Positions 9,421 through 18,195 of a stretch of 64,000 nucleotides of DNA are shown here, one piece after another. A program made the translations under genes and the position numbers. Positions within the stretch are counted from its first letter, which is position 1. Each line of letters opens with the position of its first letter. Below the pieces are notes generated by a model that was not told where the DNA came from, made no database searches, and saw nothing but the letters and a program-made list of their open reading frames with translations. The stretch lies in contig NZ_AAWS01000040.1 of assembly GCF_000169175.1 (NCBI RefSeq), positions 1-64,000 of the forward strand, written 5' to 3'. Source of the DNA: Microscilla marina ATCC 23134 (GTDB lineage: Bacteria > Bacteroidota > Bacteroidia > Cytophagales > Microscillaceae).

Positions 9421-9847
9421 TAAAGTGTATCTATTGCCCTCATTCTTCTCAAAAAAAAAAGCCTCATAGCTTTGGCTATGCACCGTTTTTTTTGAATCGT
9501 CTGAGAACAATATATTTTCTTAAATTGGCACATCTTATTTTTTCCAGATCACTAAAATAGGGTGTTTTTGATAAAATCAGTCATAGATATAGTTACATTT
9601 TTCTAAAACCTGCAACTATATCTTATAAAAACCTTGTTTTAAAGTCTATTGCAAAAAATAGTAATACAAATACCAACTAAATACGTCTAAAATCAGTAAG
9701 TTATATTGTTAAACCATCATCAGCAAAGTATTTGCTGTTACTTTACAAAGTTGCTCAAAATTTTGGCTAACTTTAAACAAGCACTCAACCTAATACCACC
9801 CCTGGGTAAAAAATGATAGCCCTACGAACTGATTGATAAGATATATT
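9421..9847. promoter_or_regulatory. Divergent intergenic region between the AraC and TPR-GAF-SpoIIE genes
   Basis: A 427-bp AT-rich region separating two divergent genes, so it must hold both promoters. No repeat, hairpin or convincing -33/-7 pair could be identified by eye. The first 90 bp could be coding if the AraC gene starts at 9510. Confidence 0.25.
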
Positions 9848-12800
9848 ATGAAAAAACTAAGGTTATGTATTCTTATCCTACTAACCTATAACAGCACCGC
9901 TTTTTCGCAAAAACAAGTCAGAATAGACTCACTCAAGCAATTGTTGCAAACCCGCCTTGACGATCGGCAAAGGGTAGACGTATACAATCTGATTGCCCAT
10001 GAGTACCGTTCCTCAGACTCTGCCCAAGTAGCTCATTATGTTTCAAAGGCAGTAGAGTTATCAAATAAAACCGCTTATTATAAAGGCATTGCTGATGCTT
10101 ATTACCCACTAGGTTGGGTGATGATGCACAAGGGACATTACCTTAAGGCTGCCAAACTGTATAACAAAACCCTGGAAGCTGCCCAAAAAGGGGACTATAA
10201 AATAGGGAAAGCCAATGCCTATAACGGTTTAGGGGTTAACCAATGGTATAAAAATGATTTTAAAGCCGCCCTTCGATACCTGACCCAATCGCTTGAATGG
10301 CGTAAACAAACCAACGATCAAAAAGGAATGGCAACCAATTATAGCAATATCGGGCTTATTCATTCTATGCAGGGCAATTACCTGAAGGCGTTGGCTTTTC
10401 AGGATGAAGGACTCGAAATTCGCCTTAAGCTCAACGACAAGCGGGGGATATCTGCTAGTTGCGACAACATAGGCGCTATTTATACCAGTCAAGGCAATTA
10501 CCCACAAGCCCTTAAGGTATTATACAAGGCTCTAAGCATTAACAAAGAAATTGGGGCTAAAAACGGAATGGCTTACAATTACAGTAACTTGGGACTGGCA
10601 TATACCAAGCAAGGCAACTACCCCAAGGCACTAGAGGTATATACCAAAGCATTGAAACTAGATGAAGCGTTAGGCTCTAAGAGCAGAATTGCCCGCACCT
10701 ACGATAACTTGGGCATTGTATACTCCAAACAAGGCAATTACCATAAAGCATTGGGTTTTTATCAAAAAGCACTCAAGATAAGGGAGCAAACCAAGGATAA
10801 AAATGGAATGGCTTTGAGTTATAACAATCTGGGGTTGATTTATACCAGCCAAAATAGTTATTCAAAAGCACTGGCTTTTTTTCAGAAAGCATTGACCCTA
10901 AACCAGGAGGCCAACGTGCAACAAGAAGTAGCAGCCAATCACAACAATATGGGGACGGTATATTATCAGCAGGGCAAATATGACAAAGCATTGTTGGTAT
11001 ATAATAAGGCACTTAAAATAAGTGAAAAAATAGGCAACAAAAACGGAGTGGCTACTGGCAACCTGAAACTGGGAAAACTCTCACTTAAATTGCGACAATT
11101 TGACAAAGCACAGGCATACCTGGAAACTGCCTTGAGTATGCGGACTCAAATGGGCGAGAAAGATTTGATGGCAGAAGCTTTTGTTCACTTGGGAATGGCT
11201 CATTACCAACAAACAAACTATACAAAAGCCAAACAGTATTTAGTCAAAGGAGTAAAGTCGGCAAGGGGAGTGGGCAACCCGGTCATTGTGCGAGATGGGG
11301 TAGAGGCATTGGCAAATGTATACCAGCACTTGGGTAACTACAAAAAAGCCTACGAGTGTCAGGTACTTTTTAAGAAAATGGCCGATAGCCTTTTGAACGA
11401 AGTCAGTATACGAAAACTTACTCACCTGGAAGCCAGTTATACATCCAAAAAACGCGAAGATTCGCTTGCCAAAGAAAAAGCTTTGCTCAATGCCGATATC
11501 AGACAACGCAAACTTACCCAACGCACCACTTACCTGGGGTTGGGGCTTACCTCTGTATTGCTGCTGGTGGCCTTGTTTTTTTTCCGTAGTAAGCAACGTG
11601 CCAATCGGGAACTCAACAGGGTAAATGCTGACCTGGACTTGTCAGTAGAAGGGCTAAACAATGCCAATGAGGAGATTCAACAACAACAAGAAGAGTTGCG
11701 CGCCCAACATGCCTACCTGGAAGAATCGTACAAAAACATTCAACTACTGACCAATATAGGGCAAGAAATTATCGCCTCACTTGATTTAGACCAAGTGTTG
11801 TTTACCATTTATACCCACGTAAACAAACTGATGGATGCCACTATTTTTGGCATTGGTATTTATTATACCAAACGGCAAAGCATTGATTTTAGGCTTGCCA
11901 TAGAGAGAGGACAACGCTATAAACACTATTCACGTAGTACCTTAGACAAGCAACAACTTGCCGTATTATGTATTGAGCAAAAAGCGTCAATCAGAACCGG
12001 AAACATCCAGCAAGAATACCCTGAGTTTGTTGAAAGTTTTAACATTAATACTCCACTTGAAGATGGTTCGCTTGCACAGATGCCCCGTTCGGCAATTTAC
12101 CTACCCTTGTTGCTCGAGAATGAAGTAGTAGGTTTGATAAGTGTACAAAGCTTTGAAGAAAACGCTTACACCGACCGCCATTTCAAACTGTTAAAAAACT
12201 TGTCTTTGTATGTCTCCATTGCCATTGGTAATGCACAAATGTTTGAACAGTTGGATAACAAAAACCAAGACATTACTGCCAGCATTACCTACGCAAAACG
12301 CATCCAACGGGCAATCTTACCCTTCGAAAAAACACTCAAGCGACACTTACCTGACCACTTTGTACTTTTTAAGCCCCGCGACATTGTTTCGGGCGACTTT
12401 TACTGGGTAGAGGAAGCCGAAGGCAGGGTATTTATTGCGGTAGGTGATTGTACAGGACACGGGGTGCCGGGGGCTTTTATGACTATTTTGGGCTCACAGG
12501 CTTTGACTAATATTATTATCCAGAACAAAGTATATGCGCCCAAACAAATACTTACCCGGCTCGACTTGATTTTGCGTTATACCTTACGCACCGAAGATAC
12601 TCAGGTGCGCGATGGAATGGATATAGCACTTTGTGTCATAGACAAGGCTACGCAAACAATGCAGTTTGTAGGTGCCAAAAGCCCTTTGATGTTGGTACAA
12701 AACGGTCAGTTGACAGAAGTTAAAGGCGATACAAACGGGATCAATGAGCACCACAAACAAGACGAAAAAATACAGCTGACCGTACACAACATTGATGTAT

Positions 12801-13114
12801 CAATGCCTACTACTTTTTACCTATACTCCGATGGTTACCAAGACCAGTTTGGAGGAATGTATGGGCGTAAATTTATGAAGAAACGCTTCCGTGAATTATT
12901 GCATAGTCTGTCGGCCAATGACATGACAAAGCAAAAGGAAGTATTGGAGCAAACCCTTTTGGAGTGGGTAAGTGTAGAAAGCACCGGAATTACATCTGAA
13001 AACCAAGAGCCAGGAGGCAAGCAAAAACAAGTGGACGATATTTTGGTTCTGGGGGTGAAGTGGCAACCTTTGGGCAGTGAGTCACAAGCTTCAAGCGACA
13101 AGTCTTATGCATAG
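9848..13114 (+). CDS. TPR-GAF-SpoIIE (PP2C) sensor phosphatase
   Basis: A 1088-residue protein from the ATG at 9848 (a TTG at 9833 is in frame). The signal peptide covers residues about 1-20. About eleven 40-residue TPR units (pattern YxNLGxIYxxQGNYxKALxxxxKAL) fill residues about 60-500. A transmembrane helix lies at about 560-580, then a coiled coil rich in QQQEE, then a GAF domain at about 632-802, then a PP2C/SpoIIE domain with DIVSGDFYW (about 845), DCTGHGVPGAFM (about 868), GMDIA (about 923) and SDGYQDQ (about 992). It should couple extracytoplasmic sensing and a GAF ligand to dephosphorylation of a partner protein. The N-terminal TPR start closely resembles that of the TPR-HTH protein at 61281-63488. 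Confidence 0.9.
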   Translation: MKKLRLCILILLTYNSTAFSQKQVRIDSLKQLLQTRLDDRQRVDVYNLIAHEYRSSDSAQVAHYVSKAVELSNKTAYYKGIADAYYPLGWVMMHKGHYLKAAKLYNKTLEAAQKGDYKIGKANAYNGLGVNQWYKNDFKAALRYLTQSLEWRKQTNDQKGMATNYSNIGLIHSMQGNYLKALAFQDEGLEIRLKLNDKRGISASCDNIGAIYTSQGNYPQALKVLYKALSINKEIGAKNGMAYNYSNLGLAYTKQGNYPKALEVYTKALKLDEALGSKSRIARTYDNLGIVYSKQGNYHKALGFYQKALKIREQTKDKNGMALSYNNLGLIYTSQNSYSKALAFFQKALTLNQEANVQQEVAANHNNMGTVYYQQGKYDKALLVYNKALKISEKIGNKNGVATGNLKLGKLSLKLRQFDKAQAYLETALSMRTQMGEKDLMAEAFVHLGMAHYQQTNYTKAKQYLVKGVKSARGVGNPVIVRDGVEALANVYQHLGNYKKAYECQVLFKKMADSLLNEVSIRKLTHLEASYTSKKREDSLAKEKALLNADIRQRKLTQRTTYLGLGLTSVLLLVALFFFRSKQRANRELNRVNADLDLSVEGLNNANEEIQQQQEELRAQHAYLEESYKNIQLLTNIGQEIIASLDLDQVLFTIYTHVNKLMDATIFGIGIYYTKRQSIDFRLAIERGQRYKHYSRSTLDKQQLAVLCIEQKASIRTGNIQQEYPEFVESFNINTPLEDGSLAQMPRSAIYLPLLLENEVVGLISVQSFEENAYTDRHFKLLKNLSLYVSIAIGNAQMFEQLDNKNQDITASITYAKRIQRAILPFEKTLKRHLPDHFVLFKPRDIVSGDFYWVEEAEGRVFIAVGDCTGHGVPGAFMTILGSQALTNIIIQNKVYAPKQILTRLDLILRYTLRTEDTQVRDGMDIALCVIDKATQTMQFVGAKSPLMLVQNGQLTEVKGDTNGINEHHKQDEKIQLTVHNIDVSMPTTFYLYSDGYQDQFGGMYGRKFMKKRFRELLHSLSANDMTKQKEVLEQTLLEWVSVESTGITSENQEPGGKQKQVDDILVLGVKWQPLGSESQASSDKSYA

Positions 13115-13151
13115 TTTGCTTATCGCTTGAAGCTAAAACCTGACGCCTATT

Positions 13152-13799
13152 TTAAGGTGCCAACCTCTTAATTATCCATTCATTTTCACCTCCCTCATAC
13201 AACAAGCGATCGTGCAAACGACTAGCCCTGCCTTGCCAAAACTCTACCTCGTGGGGCACCAATACATAGCCACCCCAATGCAAAGGGCGCTCTACAGTTT
13301 TGCCTTCATACTCAGCAGTGGTCTCTGCTACTTTAGACTCCAGCACCTCTCGGTTTGCCACTTCGTAGCTTTGGGGCGACGCCAACGCCGATATTTGGCT
13401 ACCCCTTGGGCGAGTACCGAAGTAGTCGGCAGAAGTTTGGTCAGACACCTTTTTTGCCTCACCATAAATACGAACCTGGCGCTGGAGCTCTGGCCAAAAA
13501 AACGTAAGGCAAGCCTGAGGATTTTCTTCAAGCTCTGCGCCCTTGCGGCTTGTATAATTGGTGTAAAAAGTAAAGCCTTCTGGGTTGGTATCTTTGAGCA
13601 ATACCACCCTGCCCGATGGTTTGCCTGCTTTGGTAGCAGTGGCAAGGTGCATGGCAGTGGGTTCGTTTACTTCAGCTTTAATGGCTTCCTCTAACCATTG
13701 GTTAAATTGAGTGATTGGATGAGCAGCCACGTCTTTTTTATGCAGTGAATGTAAAGTATAGTCGGTGCGTATTTGGGATATTTTTGCAGAATTGTCCAT
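13152..13799 (-). CDS. pdxH: Pyridoxamine 5'-phosphate oxidase
   Basis: A 215-residue protein of the normal length for PdxH. FMN- and PLP-binding signatures are present: RVVLLKD (64-70), SRKG (84-87), GSQISALASPQS (133-144), RPLHWGGY (171-178) and WQGRASRLHDR (188-198). It oxidises pyridoxine or pyridoxamine 5'-phosphate to PLP, the last step of vitamin B6 salvage, using FMN and oxygen. It converges with the TPR-GAF-SpoIIE gene and stands alone on its strand. Confidence 0.96.
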   Translation of the reverse strand: MDNSAKISQIRTDYTLHSLHKKDVAAHPITQFNQWLEEAIKAEVNEPTAMHLATATKAGKPSGRVVLLKDTNPEGFTFYTNYTSRKGAELEENPQACLTFFWPELQRQVRIYGEAKKVSDQTSADYFGTRPRGSQISALASPQSYEVANREVLESKVAETTAEYEGKTVERPLHWGGYVLVPHEVEFWQGRASRLHDRLLYEGGENEWIIKRLAP

Positions 13800-14051
13800 A
13801 AATATGTAACTTTAAAATTGTTAGGAATTAAACCTAAAAACCTATTTCTTTGCTTAAAATTAATGTTTGTGATACATAAACATGATTGATAGCATTAAGT
13901 TTTACTTAATAAAAATAAGTGTATTGTTGCCAAATTTGACTTAATTGCAATGATACAGCATTTAGCCAAGAATTAAATAGTTTTTTTATAGCTTTGCGCT
14001 CTTGCAACGCACCAACCATTTATTGGTTTTACAATTATTGTAAGTTTAGTT

Positions 14052-15227
14052 ATGAGTACCGAAAACGAAGAAGTAAAATCTACTGGTGAAACCTCTCAGG
14101 ATAGCACCCAGGACAAAGTTGTAACTCCTGAAAACACAGACAATACAACTGGTTCGAGCACCGAAAACACCACAGAAAGCACAGATACTAACAGTGATAC
14201 TGCCTCTGAAGAGGTAAAAACTGACCCTGAAGCCACTACCGAGGTGCAAAAAGAAGCTGAGGACTCTTCCCAACCTGAACAATCTGCAGAAGAAAACGCT
14301 AGTCAACCAGAGGCAAGCAATGCTACCGCAGAAACAGCCTCTGCAGATGCTCCAGAAACAACCAGTACTTCTGCTGAGAGTACTTCGGAAACAACGCAAA
14401 GCAGCGAATCAACTCAAGAGGGCCACAAAGAAGAAGACCAGAAAGAAGAGAACCAAAAGGAGGAGGACCAAAAGGAAGAGGAAAAAGAGGAAGATTATAG
14501 TCAATATGACAAAGATGCTCTGGTGGCTTTGTCTGAACAATTGAAAGAGGAAAGTGACTTGCAAAAGGTCAACCGAACCCTTAACAAAATCAAACCTTTC
14601 TTTGACGAAATCACCAACCTTGAGCGTGAAGAAGCACTTGAGAAATTCAAGGCAAGTGGCGGTGATGAAGGCGACTTTGAGTATAAGCAAGACGAAAATA
14701 CACAAGCTTTTTATAACAACTACAAAGAACTCAAAAGCAAGCGTAGCCAGTTTATAGCTCAGCAGGAAAAGCAAAAAGATGAAAACCAAAAAACTAAAGA
14801 GCGTTTGCTCGAAGAAATAAGGGCTTTGGTTGATTCTGAAGAGAGCCATAAGAGTATGGAGGAGTTTAAAAAACTCCAGGAACAATGGAAAGCCGTTGGT
14901 CCGGTGCCTCCTGCCCAATCTAAAAGCCTGTGGGCAAGTTACAATGCCCTGATGGAGCTCTATTATAACAAGAGAAGCATCTACTTTGAGTTAAAAGAAC
15001 TTGACCGACGCAAAAATCTGGAGAAAAAACTAGAGCTTTGCGAACGCGCCGAAAAACTTGCCGAAAGCTCTTCTATTCAGCAAGCCATCAAAGAGTTGCA
15101 CGAGTTGCACAACGACTACAAGCATATAGGACCCATTCCAAGAGAAGAACAAGACAAAGTTTGGGCACGTTTTAAAGCTGCTTCTGATATTATTTACAAC
15201 AAAAACGTGAGTACTATCAGGAAATGA
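14052..15227 (+). CDS. DUF349 protein, N-terminal part (frame broken)
   Basis: 391 codons. Residues 1-140 are a highly acidic Glu/Thr/Ser-rich low-complexity tail, followed by a run of QKEE units. From about residue 150 the protein enters helical DUF349 repeats (pattern LxxQWKxxGPVPxxxxxxLWxxYNxxxxxYYxxR); two units are seen before the stop. The frame ends at 15227 in the middle of a repeat, right after a five-A run at 15201-15205. Reading one base back restores KREYYQEMKQKKDENLALK and continues into the next frame. The break may be a homopolymer sequencing error, a mutation or a -1 frameshift. DUF349 proteins are poorly understood; coiled-coil scaffolding or an RNA-linked role has been suggested. 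Confidence 0.82.
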   Translation: MSTENEEVKSTGETSQDSTQDKVVTPENTDNTTGSSTENTTESTDTNSDTASEEVKTDPEATTEVQKEAEDSSQPEQSAEENASQPEASNATAETASADAPETTSTSAESTSETTQSSESTQEGHKEEDQKEENQKEEDQKEEEKEEDYSQYDKDALVALSEQLKEESDLQKVNRTLNKIKPFFDEITNLEREEALEKFKASGGDEGDFEYKQDENTQAFYNNYKELKSKRSQFIAQQEKQKDENQKTKERLLEEIRALVDSEESHKSMEEFKKLQEQWKAVGPVPPAQSKSLWASYNALMELYYNKRSIYFELKELDRRKNLEKKLELCERAEKLAESSSIQQAIKELHELHNDYKHIGPIPREEQDKVWARFKAASDIIYNKNVSTIRK

Positions 15228-16219
15228 AGCAGAAAAAAGACGAAAACCTTGCCCTTAAACTTGCCCTTTGTGAAAAAGTAGAGCAAGAGTTTGCGGGTTA
15301 TCAGTCTGAAAAAATTGCTGACTGGAATACTAAAACCAAAGAACTGCTCGAAATACAAAAACAATGGGAGGAAATACGTTTTATCCCTAAAGAAAAAATC
15401 AAAGAAGTAAGCAAACGTTTTTGGGGAGCTTTCAAATCTTTCTTTCACAACAAAAACAACTTCTTTAAAACCGTAGAACAGTTTAGAGAAGAAAACCTTG
15501 CCAAGAAAGTAGCACTTTGCGAAAAGGCAGAAGAACTGACTGCCAGCAATAAGACCCCACAAAAAGTGGCACAGGAACTCAAAGACCTGCAAAAAGAGTG
15601 GAAAGAAATTGGACCAGCTCCTGCCAAACAAAAACAAGCGGTATACGAGCGTTTCAAAAAAGTATGTGATGCCTTCTTTGAAAACCGCCGCAAAGAATAC
15701 CAGGTACAGGAAGAAGAGTATGTGGTAAACCTGGGGAAAAAACAAGCGCTATGTGCCAAAATAGATGCGCTGGAAGGCGATGAACTGAAAGCCATTGATG
15801 AAAAAGCCCTGGAGGGTTTTGTAAACGAATGGAAGCAAATTGGTTTTGTGCCCAAAAAGGACAAAAAATCCATTGAAAAGCAGTTTGAAGCCTCAGTGTA
15901 TGGAGTCATCAAAAGAATACCAGAGCTTGAAGACAGTCGCAGAGAAGCCTTGTCTGGTGCCCTGGATGTGGTGATGGCAAGACTTAGCCCTAACGCCTCT
16001 AAAAAGCTAAACCAAAAAGAAGGAGCCATTCGTAAGAAAATATCTAAGTTAGAAAACAACTTAGATACACTCAAAAACAACTTAGGATTTTTTGCTAACT
16101 CTAAGAAAGCAAACAAGTTAAAAGAAGATTTTGAGAAGCAAGTGGAAACGGCTGAAAAAGAATTGAATAGTTTGAAGAAGCAATTGAAAGCTCTTAAGAA
16201 AGCTGAAAATAATTCATAA
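15224..16219 (+). CDS. DUF349 protein, C-terminal part
   Basis: 331 codons from an ATG that overlaps the stop of the previous frame as ATGA. It contains three more DUF349 units (IQKQWEEIRFIP, LQKEWKEIGPAP, FVNEWKQIGFVP, each followed by a KxxYxRFxxxxxxFF-like stretch) and ends in a Lys-rich coiled coil. The first residues, MKQKKDENLALKLALCEK, are the normal inter-repeat linker rather than a natural N terminus. This and the upstream frame are therefore best read as one gene of about 720 codons, unless ATGA coupling really makes two chains. Confidence 0.82.
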   Translation: MKQKKDENLALKLALCEKVEQEFAGYQSEKIADWNTKTKELLEIQKQWEEIRFIPKEKIKEVSKRFWGAFKSFFHNKNNFFKTVEQFREENLAKKVALCEKAEELTASNKTPQKVAQELKDLQKEWKEIGPAPAKQKQAVYERFKKVCDAFFENRRKEYQVQEEEYVVNLGKKQALCAKIDALEGDELKAIDEKALEGFVNEWKQIGFVPKKDKKSIEKQFEASVYGVIKRIPELEDSRREALSGALDVVMARLSPNASKKLNQKEGAIRKKISKLENNLDTLKNNLGFFANSKKANKLKEDFEKQVETAEKELNSLKKQLKALKKAENNS

Positions 16220-16245
16220 ATTATGAAAAAAATGTAGTGCAAAGC

Positions 16246-16276
16246 TTGGAGAGAACAGGTTTCTATTCTACCTTTG
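16246..16276 (+). promoter_or_regulatory. Promoter of the tRNA-Thr cluster
   Basis: TTG at 16246-16248 and TACCTTTG at 16269-16276 are a good Bacteroidota -33/-7 pair (about 20 bp apart). The first tRNA begins 27 bp downstream. Confidence 0.6.
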
Positions 16277-16302
16277 CACCGCATTTAAAGAAAACAGAGC
16301 AA

Positions 16303-16375
16303 GCCTCCTTAGCTCAGTTGGTAGAGCAACTGATTTGTAATCAGTAGGTCGTTGGTTCGAGTCCAATAGGAGGCT
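16303..16375 (+). tRNA. tRNA-Thr(UGU), copy 1
   Basis: 73 nt cloverleaf. Acceptor GCCTCCT pairs with AGGAGGC. The anticodon stem ACTGA/TCAGT encloses the loop TTTGTAA, giving anticodon TGT (threonine, codon ACA). The T loop is TTCGAGT. The 3' CCA is not encoded. It is identical to three other copies nearby and is followed by a terminator-like hairpin. Confidence 0.96.
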
Positions 16376-16400
16376 CTTATAAAGTATATGTTTTCTATAG

Positions 16401-16427
16401 CCTGTTTTTAATTAAACAGGTTTTTTT
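16401..16427 (+). terminator. Terminator-like hairpin between tRNA-Thr copies 1 and 2
   Basis: CCTGTTT and AAACAGG form a 7-bp stem with a short AT loop and are followed by seven T. It may terminate most transcripts after copy 1, or act as a processing site, since no separate promoter was seen for copy 2. Confidence 0.7.
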
Positions 16428-16452
16428 AATGCAAAAAGAAAAGGAAGTACAA

Positions 16453-16525
16453 GCCTCCTTAGCTCAGTTGGTAGAGCAACTGATTTGTAATCAGTAGGTC
16501 GTTGGTTCGAGTCCAATAGGAGGCT
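16453..16525 (+). tRNA. tRNA-Thr(UGU), copy 2
   Basis: Same 73-nt sequence as copy 1, base for base, with anticodon TGT. The CAA just before the acceptor is also shared by all four copies. No own promoter could be identified in the 25 bp after the preceding hairpin. Confidence 0.96.
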
Positions 16526-16567
16526 TTTTTAAATACTTATTCTTCCTTTCATTTCAAAAGGCAACAA

Positions 16568-16640
16568 GCCTCCTTAGCTCAGTTGGTAGAGCAACTGATT
16601 TGTAATCAGTAGGTCGTTGGTTCGAGTCCAATAGGAGGCT
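16568..16640 (+). tRNA. tRNA-Thr(UGU), copy 3
   Basis: Identical to copies 1 and 2, with anticodon TGT. It lies 42 bp after copy 2 and is followed within 20 bp by a strong terminator, which marks the end of the three-gene cluster. Confidence 0.96.
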
Positions 16641-16658
16641 TTTTTAAGATACACTACA

Positions 16659-16691
16659 ACCTGTTTTAGTATTGCTAAAACAGGTTTTTTT
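16659..16691 (+). terminator. Terminator of the tRNA-Thr cluster
   Basis: ACCTGTTTTAG and CTAAAACAGGT form an 11-bp perfect stem with a 5-base loop, followed by a T run. Confidence 0.9.
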
Positions 16692-17559
16692 GCTTTAGCA
16701 ATGCTTTATTTATCCACCCCTCTAGTGCATTAGGGATTAAATAAGTTGCTTATTAATTTGGATGAATTAACTACGTTGAGCTCGCGAAAAGCTCGGTTTT
16801 GTTTTCTGACGAGTCGTGAAAATGGCGGATAGTTCGCTTTCTGAATTCCGATGCATATCGGAACCTTAGCTATCTAACTTTTTTACGAGGAAGTCAGGGG
16901 ATAAAAGCTCACAGTCCCGAACTTGATTCGGGGACGCCAAATAATATGTGAGTAACTTAGTCCCCGTTGTACTAGTACCTTAAACATTAAGTAAATGCGC
17001 TATTAGCTGAAGCAGAGCTCGGCACAGTAGAACTGTAGCCTCGGTTATTTGGGATGAGTTTTGTTTTCTGACGCACTTCAAAAATCGCGCATAGCCTTAG
17101 CAAGTTTTTTTTAAGTAAAGTCAGTGGGCAAAAATCGCCGAAATAACGGGTTAGGTATTTAGTATTTAAGGTACTAGTGGAGTTTACTCAAAAGCACTTG
17201 GTAGCACTACATAAGCTCATTAAAATAAAACCTGTATTTACCTGGTGGTGCTAGTGGCGTGCTAAGGGTAAACCAAACTATTCCTTGCGCGCTCAATGGG
17301 CAAAATAAGGTGCCATGTCTACTTTTATAGGTATACAGCGAGACAAAATAATTGTAATAAAGCAATGAAAACTTCATACCTGCTGCCTTTGGTTTTTATG
17401 CGAAGCTTTACCTGCCAAATACCGCCCCAAAAAAACAATAAAAAGCAAGCAAAAAAACGTTGATTAAAGCGTTTGAGGGTAGTTTTTCGAGCTTATAGAT
17501 AAGTCGCTGAATTTTAGGCGAAAAAGATCAAATATATCACCTAAAAAAACGTTTTTTTG
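16692..17559. other. Non-coding, structured region between tRNA-Thr copies 3 and 4
   Basis: No credible coding frame is present over 868 bp. Two related segments (about 16779-16920 and 17035-17155) each contain TTTTGTTTTCTGACG and later AAGTCAG with AAAA, able to close a long imperfect hairpin. The second lies inside a segment bounded by 14-bp inverted repeats. The tRNA copies on both sides suggest that the region arose or was invaded during duplication of the tRNA. Confidence 0.5.
16971..17178. mobile_element. MITE-like palindromic element between tRNA-Thr genes
   Basis: ACTAGTACCTTAAA at 16971-16984 has its exact reverse complement at 17165-17178, giving 14-bp perfect terminal inverted repeats around a 208-bp segment with no coding frame. 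Internal arms (CGGTTATTT with AAATAACG) allow further pairing. No transposase is present and no target-site duplication was recognised, so a MITE-like identity is an inference. Confidence 0.45.
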
Positions 17560-17591
17560 TTGGTGAAATCACCTTAAATTTATTATTTTTG
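17560..17591 (+). promoter_or_regulatory. Promoter of tRNA-Thr copy 4
   Basis: TTG at 17560-17562 and TATTTTTG at 17584-17591 (21 bp apart) fit the Bacteroidota -33/-7 pattern; the tRNA starts 25 bp downstream, as in copy 1. Confidence 0.55.
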
Positions 17592-17615
17592 TAAACGATT
17601 AAAACAAGAAAACAA

Positions 17616-17688
17616 GCCTCCTTAGCTCAGTTGGTAGAGCAACTGATTTGTAATCAGTAGGTCGTTGGTTCGAGTCCAATAGGAGGCT
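17616..17688 (+). tRNA. tRNA-Thr(UGU), copy 4
   Basis: Identical 73-nt sequence with anticodon TGT, about 975 bp downstream of copy 3. It has its own promoter and its own terminator. Confidence 0.96.
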
Positions 17689-17707
17689 CTTTTTAGACCC
17701 TTATTTC

Positions 17708-17739
17708 AAAGTCTGTTATTCACCAAAACAGACTTTTTT
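17708..17739 (+). terminator. Terminator after tRNA-Thr copy 4
   Basis: AAAGTCTGTT pairs with AACAGACTTT across a 9-base loop and is followed by T residues. Confidence 0.85.
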
Positions 17740-17773
17740 GGTTTAAAATATTTTCTTACTTCTTTCATTACTT

Positions 17774-18076
17774 ATGAGCAATAAAATCGCAGTTATAGTT
17801 TTTACCTTTATTACCTCCCTCTTTCTTACCACAAGCTGCATGCCTCCCCGGTGCAAAGTTTCACAGTGTCATGTAGTCATTGACCATAGCCACCCTACCA
17901 GGGGAACTTTCAAGTCGAAAACCAAATCAGGTAAACTCTTTACCTCTTCGGGCATGCGCCGAAACAAGGTAGTAAGAGGAGTACCCTGGTATAAATACAT
18001 GTTCAGAAGATCTTACAAAGCAAAGTCTGCCAAGGGCAGGTACAGAAAAATAGACACCAGAGAAGCATACGATTAA
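17774..18076 (+). CDS. Small basic lipoprotein
   Basis: A 100-residue protein with a lipoprotein signal peptide: hydrophobic residues 4-20 end in LTTSC, so Cys22 would be lipidated. The mature part is short, basic and rich in Lys, Arg and Ser, with two more Cys (in PPRCKVSQC). No family is recognised. It lies 120 bp upstream of gyrA on the same strand, and no terminator was noticed between the two genes. Confidence 0.7.
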   Translation: MSNKIAVIVFTFITSLFLTTSCMPPRCKVSQCHVVIDHSHPTRGTFKSKTKSGKLFTSSGMRRNKVVRGVPWYKYMFRRSYKAKSAKGRYRKIDTREAYD

Positions 18077-18195
18077 GTAATATCAAGTGCAAGTAGTGTA
18101 TTCTCTACACAAACATATCATCATTTTCAGGAAAAAGATACACAAACTTTAGGGTTTGTGATCAATTAAGATAACAACAAAATTATTTAGACAAT

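Noticed and set aside
15445-16284. A 279-codon frame on the - strand opposite the DUF349 gene
   Set aside because: Ser/Phe-rich mirror of a Lys/Glu-rich coiled-coil gene; a shadow frame.
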